DNA of 64,000 bases from Diadema setosum (taxonomy: Eukaryota; Echinodermata; Echinoidea; Diadematoida; Diadematidae): NCBI RefSeq assembly GCF_964275005.1, contig NC_092692.1, forward strand, positions 11,079,643 through 11,143,642. The letters are read 5' to 3'. The translations under genes and the position numbers were made by a program. The notes beneath the pieces were generated by a model. That model searched no databases, had not been told where the DNA came from, and was given only the letters and a program-made list of their open reading frames with translations. This document shows, one piece after another, positions 60,311 to 64,000 of this stretch (its first letter is position 1; each line of letters opens with the position of its first letter).

Positions 60311-61080
60311 AAGATACAGTTTGTCTTACATTGCATATGTCATACAACATTCATGATCGCAAATCACTGAATACCAAACATTATGTTTTAGAAGAGTTCA
60401 TTAGCTTGCGAATCCCGGCATTAAACGAAAATCGATTCAGTGGATTTTGTCCTTCGCATTATATTTATGAACGTCTGTTTTAATCTCGTTCTTTACCTTT
60501 TTTATCTTTTTTTTTTCTTTTTTAAAACCAGAAAAGGGTCCTGTTCCTGGCAGTAAGCCAGTTCGGGGTTTCTATTTTTGCGCATGAGCAGAATAAGGTC
60601 ATCGACTTTACTATCAGGGCATGTTTGTTTTGATATGCACCGAGAGCTGCATCTGTGATGTCATGATTATTCAAGTAATCCGTGTAAATGACATGATTGG
60701 TGTTTGCCAGCACATACACCTGATAGCAATTTAAGTGGTATTTGGCAATATCAATAGAAAAGGACTGTTAATGCATTCAATGCAAAATTATGAAATCGGT
60801 GCTTTCCTAAATGTTAATAATTAACGAACCATTCTGGTCACCTGGTATATGTAAGTTCATCCTGTTGTTTGAAAATGACTGATGAATTCCATAGTTTGTT
60901 ACGTGATAGGGACGCTTATGCATTATATCGTTTTGAATTAAAGCAGCGTTGTGCCCAGCAAACTGAAAAAAAAAGAAGAAAATTCATTCGTACCCATGCA
61001 CAAATTTTATATCTAAACCCGAACTGGCTTGTTACCATGGTCTCCTGGTTACCATGGTTACAGACACACCCAGGTGATTC
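60311..61080. other. 3' flank of gene B, no feature recognised
   Basis: No perfect AATAAA hexamer for gene B was seen close to its stop; an ATTAAA reading on the minus strand occurs near 60478. ORFs here lack features. Confidence 0.4.
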
Positions 61081-61081
61081 A

Positions 61082-61326
61082 TCATCTCAACCTACCAATC
61101 GCCCATTTCATGCCGCAGAAGTCGAGCGCGTCAACCAATCTCTTCTCCGTGGCGGCCACGCCCGACGTTTCCTCCCAGAGTAGCAGGCTATACAGCGACT
61201 GCTCCCTGATCTTCGAGTACTTGGTCTCGATCTTGACCACGAAGCCGGCGGTGCCCAGCTCCAGCGCCACCCTCTTCCAGTGGTGACCGAGTTTCTTGGC
61301 AACGGGATCGAGAATGTTGATAAGTT
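61082..61326 (-). CDS. Gene B last exon: death domain
   Basis: Acceptor AAAATCTGTCAG, then 80 residues and TGA at 61082-61084. The sequence LINILDPVAKKLGHHWKRVA, then LELG, has the death-domain pattern of helix 1, a conserved Trp (HHWKRVA) in helix 2 and an LG before helix 3. KIETKYSKIREQSLYSLLLW covers helices 3-4, and the end TEKRLVDALDFCGMKWAIGR matches helices 5-6 (L..AL...G). It completes the Lys codon begun by the CARD exon. GC is much higher than in the surroundings, which fits coding sequence. Plus-strand ORFs here are shadows. Confidence 0.85.
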
Positions 61327-61329
61327 CTG

Positions 61330-62011
61330 ACAGATTTTAAAAAAAAATAAGGGAAGAGAGATGCGGAAGATATTAATCAATATTGCCTCCAAAATAATGA
61401 CAGATTTAACGGCAAACAAACTGAATACCAAATACATTATAGTAGCAAAAACAACGCTCATTTTTTTTTTCAACCATGAGAAGGACTGGGTGAATAGCAG
61501 TTGATATTGGATATAATGATCATCATGAACGTTTGCATCGTGTCCATGCACCAACACAACAGCAAGAATACTGTTAAATATTAGGGTCTGTCTATAAATA
61601 ACTTAATTTCAAATCCTGAAAGATCAGAATGAAACTCACTTTCACAGCTTTTCTGGTCTTGCAATGTAAAAGCAATCTCCACTTCCATATTACACACTGT
61701 TGTTACAAATAATCTGACTTTTAAATATACAAAATTCATACAAAAATTTTCCCTAACCAAAACAGAAGGTTAACTTGCAGATTAACTGATATCCTGATGA
61801 CATTCATTCCAGGGTCAGTCGTCATCTAGAGAAGAAGTTCTGAGATAATACAAAGACCAGAGAACAAAACATTGTTGCCCACCTGTTGGCGAAACAAAGG
61901 GGGCGCTGTCCGCGAATAGACAAGGGCTCAGATTTCGACATAAAAATCAATTAACTGCCGGAAGACACATCTGTCCGGACGGAGGAATATCCCTTGGATT
62001 CACTAACTTAC
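61330..62011. other. Gene B intron, no feature recognised
   Basis: AT-rich intron between the CARD and death-domain exons. The A-rich run at 61338-61350 is the pyrimidine tract of the acceptor. Confidence 0.7.
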
Positions 62012-62296
62012 TTGAGTAGTGTTTTTGTTCAAGCAGGTCGGCGAGAAGATTGAAGTCCTGTTTGCGCAGCCCTTCCACGTACACCTCGAACTCGCGCACG
62101 CCGCGGGTCCCGAGCTCGGTGAGGATCTGGCGATTCGTCTCACCGTTCTGCCCCTTCCCCATCCGCCTCATTAGTCGGGCCTTCTCGTTGTCGATGACCA
62201 CCTTTTCCTGTAGGTGCTGCAGCATGTCATAGGCCATCACGTTGTTGGTCAGCGGCTGGCCGTAGAGCACGAGAATTTGCCGGCATTCCTGTACGG
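62012..62296 (-). CDS. Gene B: CARD exon of a CRADD/RAIDD-like adaptor
   Basis: Acceptor TTGTTTCGTAG, donor TCAA|GTAAGT. The frame reads VQECRQILVLYGQPL, then MAYDMLQHLQEKVVIDNEKA, RLMRRM, and after a loop NRQILTELGTRGVREFEVYV then EGLRKQDFNLLADLLEQ. This follows the CARD helices: helix 1 with RxxL, then LxxLxxxxVI, the L(P/G)xRG turn before helix 5, and AFxxFxxxL. With the death-domain exon it gives CARD then death domain, about 175 residues from the two exons. CRADD/RAIDD has the same order in 199 residues and links caspase-2 to PIDD1. A short upstream exon must supply the start. Orthology is not proven; other CARD-DD adaptors may exist in this lineage. Confidence 0.85.
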
Positions 62297-62334
62297 CTAC
62301 GAAACAAAAGAGTAGTAGACAAAATTACTAATAA

Positions 62335-62555
62335 GCCTGGCCCCTGTCTTATGAAACTTGTGATAGAAATCAATCAATCACAAATCTCTTGAAAGCTGCA
62401 ATCAATCGCAACCTGTGATTGATTGATTGCAGTTCTCCGTCTTAATTTTAATCATAACTTTTTTATAAGATGGATTTGCATTCAATCGTAAAGTTGTGAT
62501 TGATTTTAATCAATCACAAGTCTTTATAAGACATGTTGTTAAACGGGGCTCTGTC
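62335..62555. mobile_element. Imperfect fold-back MITE upstream of the CARD exon
   Basis: The left end GGCCCCTGTCTTATGAAAC and the right end read inward AGCCCCGTTTAACAACATG then TCTTATAAAG are related. Both arms carry CTTGTGAT and AATCAATCACAA. The centre repeats ATTGATTG in both orientations. It lies within 40 bp of the CARD exon acceptor. Confidence 0.6.
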
Positions 62556-62559
62556 TTTC

Positions 62560-64000
62560 AACCACCAAGAACTTCGCTTACTTCGACGTCTGTTCTTTAA
62601 TGCTATTATAGTGAATATGGGACCATTAATCAACAACAACAACCGACATTATGACTACTAAGTAACTATCGCTGAATAATGTCTTTCATATACAGTACTG
62701 TTTTCATATTGTTGATGATAAATCATTCTCCATCGCTAAAATGCATTGGCTGGTAATGTATTCACTTTAACCTGCACGGTCTTAAATGCTAGCTGTATAG
62801 ATACTAATATTTCAAACATTGTGTGCAAAAGAAGGCACAAAACAACAACATCTTAAGACATATTATTACAGTGTAAGAATGAAACATTTGACACAGCGGT
62901 TTACTACCAGCGAGAGAATAATTATTTTGTGCATAGACTTTTGAAAGTGAGAGCATAAACATAAACAGCCATATTTGCATATACATATCATGTATATATA
63001 CGAAGTTTGTTGTGTGTTATGTTTGAATCTTTCTTCATCCACTCTGTTATGAAGATTTCCCCATCCCCTCATATTACATCTCTTTGTCAGGGCATCACTC
63101 ATTTTTTTTTTTCTAGTTCCTTGATGAGCTCAATAAATTGACTGAAACAGTTCATGCGTAAATTGTACATTGTATCTCATTCGGTACAGGTCTCAGCAAT
63201 CTTTAAACGACCTTTATAGATTTTTGTGAATGTAGATTACGTACAACAAACTCAAATCGGCGATACTCAAAAGCCCCAAATAAATACCACAACACAATAA
63301 AACGATCGATAATATCCATTGTGCAGATGGATCGACCGATCCATAGGCACCTACATGTAAGACAATACACAGAAATTGACATGAAGAACAAAGTCATTCT
63401 TTTATTATAGACAGTGTTATGGTACATGTAGTTTGGTGAAATATCACTCGTGACTACTGTACAGCAGCGAAAGAATTCCTCATCGATTTAAAGCCTCAAA
63501 TGGCAGAATTTTCGTTATTCCTTTCGCGTGACGACAAGGCGCACTTATGAAATGAAATGAAATTCATTTACCAAACAAACATCGTCAACATACTGTAGTC
63601 AAAACAGTCAGTAGTTAAAAAAAAAAAAGAACCAGCAACAGCGTGCAGGCTAGTCGAGGCCAGTCCTTTCAGTGATATACAATGTAGATTACATTGTATA
63701 TAACGTACAATAGCGTTGTACATTATTCACAGAAGCAATGTTATACGTACATATTTACAGGTGCTCTCGTTTCTTTTCAAGTCTAAAACCGCGCAAATCA
63801 AATTGTAGACAACTAAACTGGCGTGACGTACCATTCTTTGTTTGATGCTTGGCGGCACCCAACTATCATACAGACAGAGGGATGAAGTGAAGAGAAGAAA
63901 ACTGAAAGAGAGGAAGAGTCAGTAGAGGAAGAAGGAAGGAATAATGATGACGAAGGAACAAAAAATAGCTGAGGATGAGGAAAAATGGATGAACAAAAGC
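62560..64000. other. 5' region of gene B, mostly unassigned
   Basis: Apart from the candidate first exon at 63078-63102 and a short palindrome (TATACAATGTA/TACATTGTATA near 63676-63700) I see no gene or repeat. Confidence 0.45.
63078..63102 (-). CDS. Candidate first coding exon of gene B
   Basis: ATG at 63102 after an A-rich stretch opens MSDALTKR and could splice at AGAT|GTAATA. One nucleotide carried over plus CC from the CARD exon makes Ser, giving MSDALTKRSVQECRQIL, a plausible start for CARD helix 1. The donor is weak (T before GT, ATA after), so a better exon may lie further upstream or outside the window. Confidence 0.25.

Noticed and set aside
61108..61557. 149-codon minus-strand ORF
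   Set aside because: It overlaps the death-domain exon in a wrong frame and continues into the AT-rich intron. The in-phase reading matches the death-domain fold.

Overview
This is an AT-rich animal genomic window. It has intron-split genes, dense microsatellites, decayed LINEs, tRNA-derived SINEs and many short fold-back elements. The gene content (an EMI-domain receptor and a CARD plus death-domain adaptor) and the repeat style suggest a marine invertebrate deuterostome, perhaps an echinoderm. That placement is inference, since no single-copy marker fixes it.

Only two multi-exon genes can be supported, both on the minus strand. Gene A runs from the start codon at 51575 to the stop at 25398. 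Six exons join with matching phases (101+93+110+322+38+1421 nt = 694 codons plus stop). The predicted protein has a signal peptide, one EMI domain, a Thr/Ser/Pro-rich stalk, one membrane span with a juxtamembrane cysteine cluster, and a cytoplasmic tail of about 500 residues with 17 tyrosines in SH2/PTB-type motifs and proline-rich stretches. It resembles a Draper/MEGF10-type receptor stripped of its EGF repeats. Gene B (61082-62296, possibly starting near 63102) encodes a CARD followed by a death domain, the architecture of CRADD/RAIDD. Both families belong to innate-immune and cell-death signalling, but nothing here shows that the two products interact.

Layout: 1-24700 holds no gene that can be supported. 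It contains microsatellites, an hAT-like MITE, a dead LINE (about 6200-8478), several inverted-repeat elements, a 188-bp tandem repeat that carries CA arrays, and a TA-flanked fold-back. 24767-51575 is gene A; its introns carry a second dead LINE (41214-about 44270), a LINE fragment, SINEs, a composite GC-rich element with ~250-bp tandem units, and many hairpin elements. 51600-59680 holds only simple repeats. 59687-64000 holds gene B, a possible alternative Lys-rich last exon, SINEs and another fold-back.

The clearest repeat signal is a set of TTAA-targeted MITEs ending in TTAAAGG (Kolobok/T2-like). One family is present three times, each copy inside an older repeat. A second family, together with one copy of the first, is inserted in the same LINE; removing both elements with one TTAA each restores the LINE reading frame.
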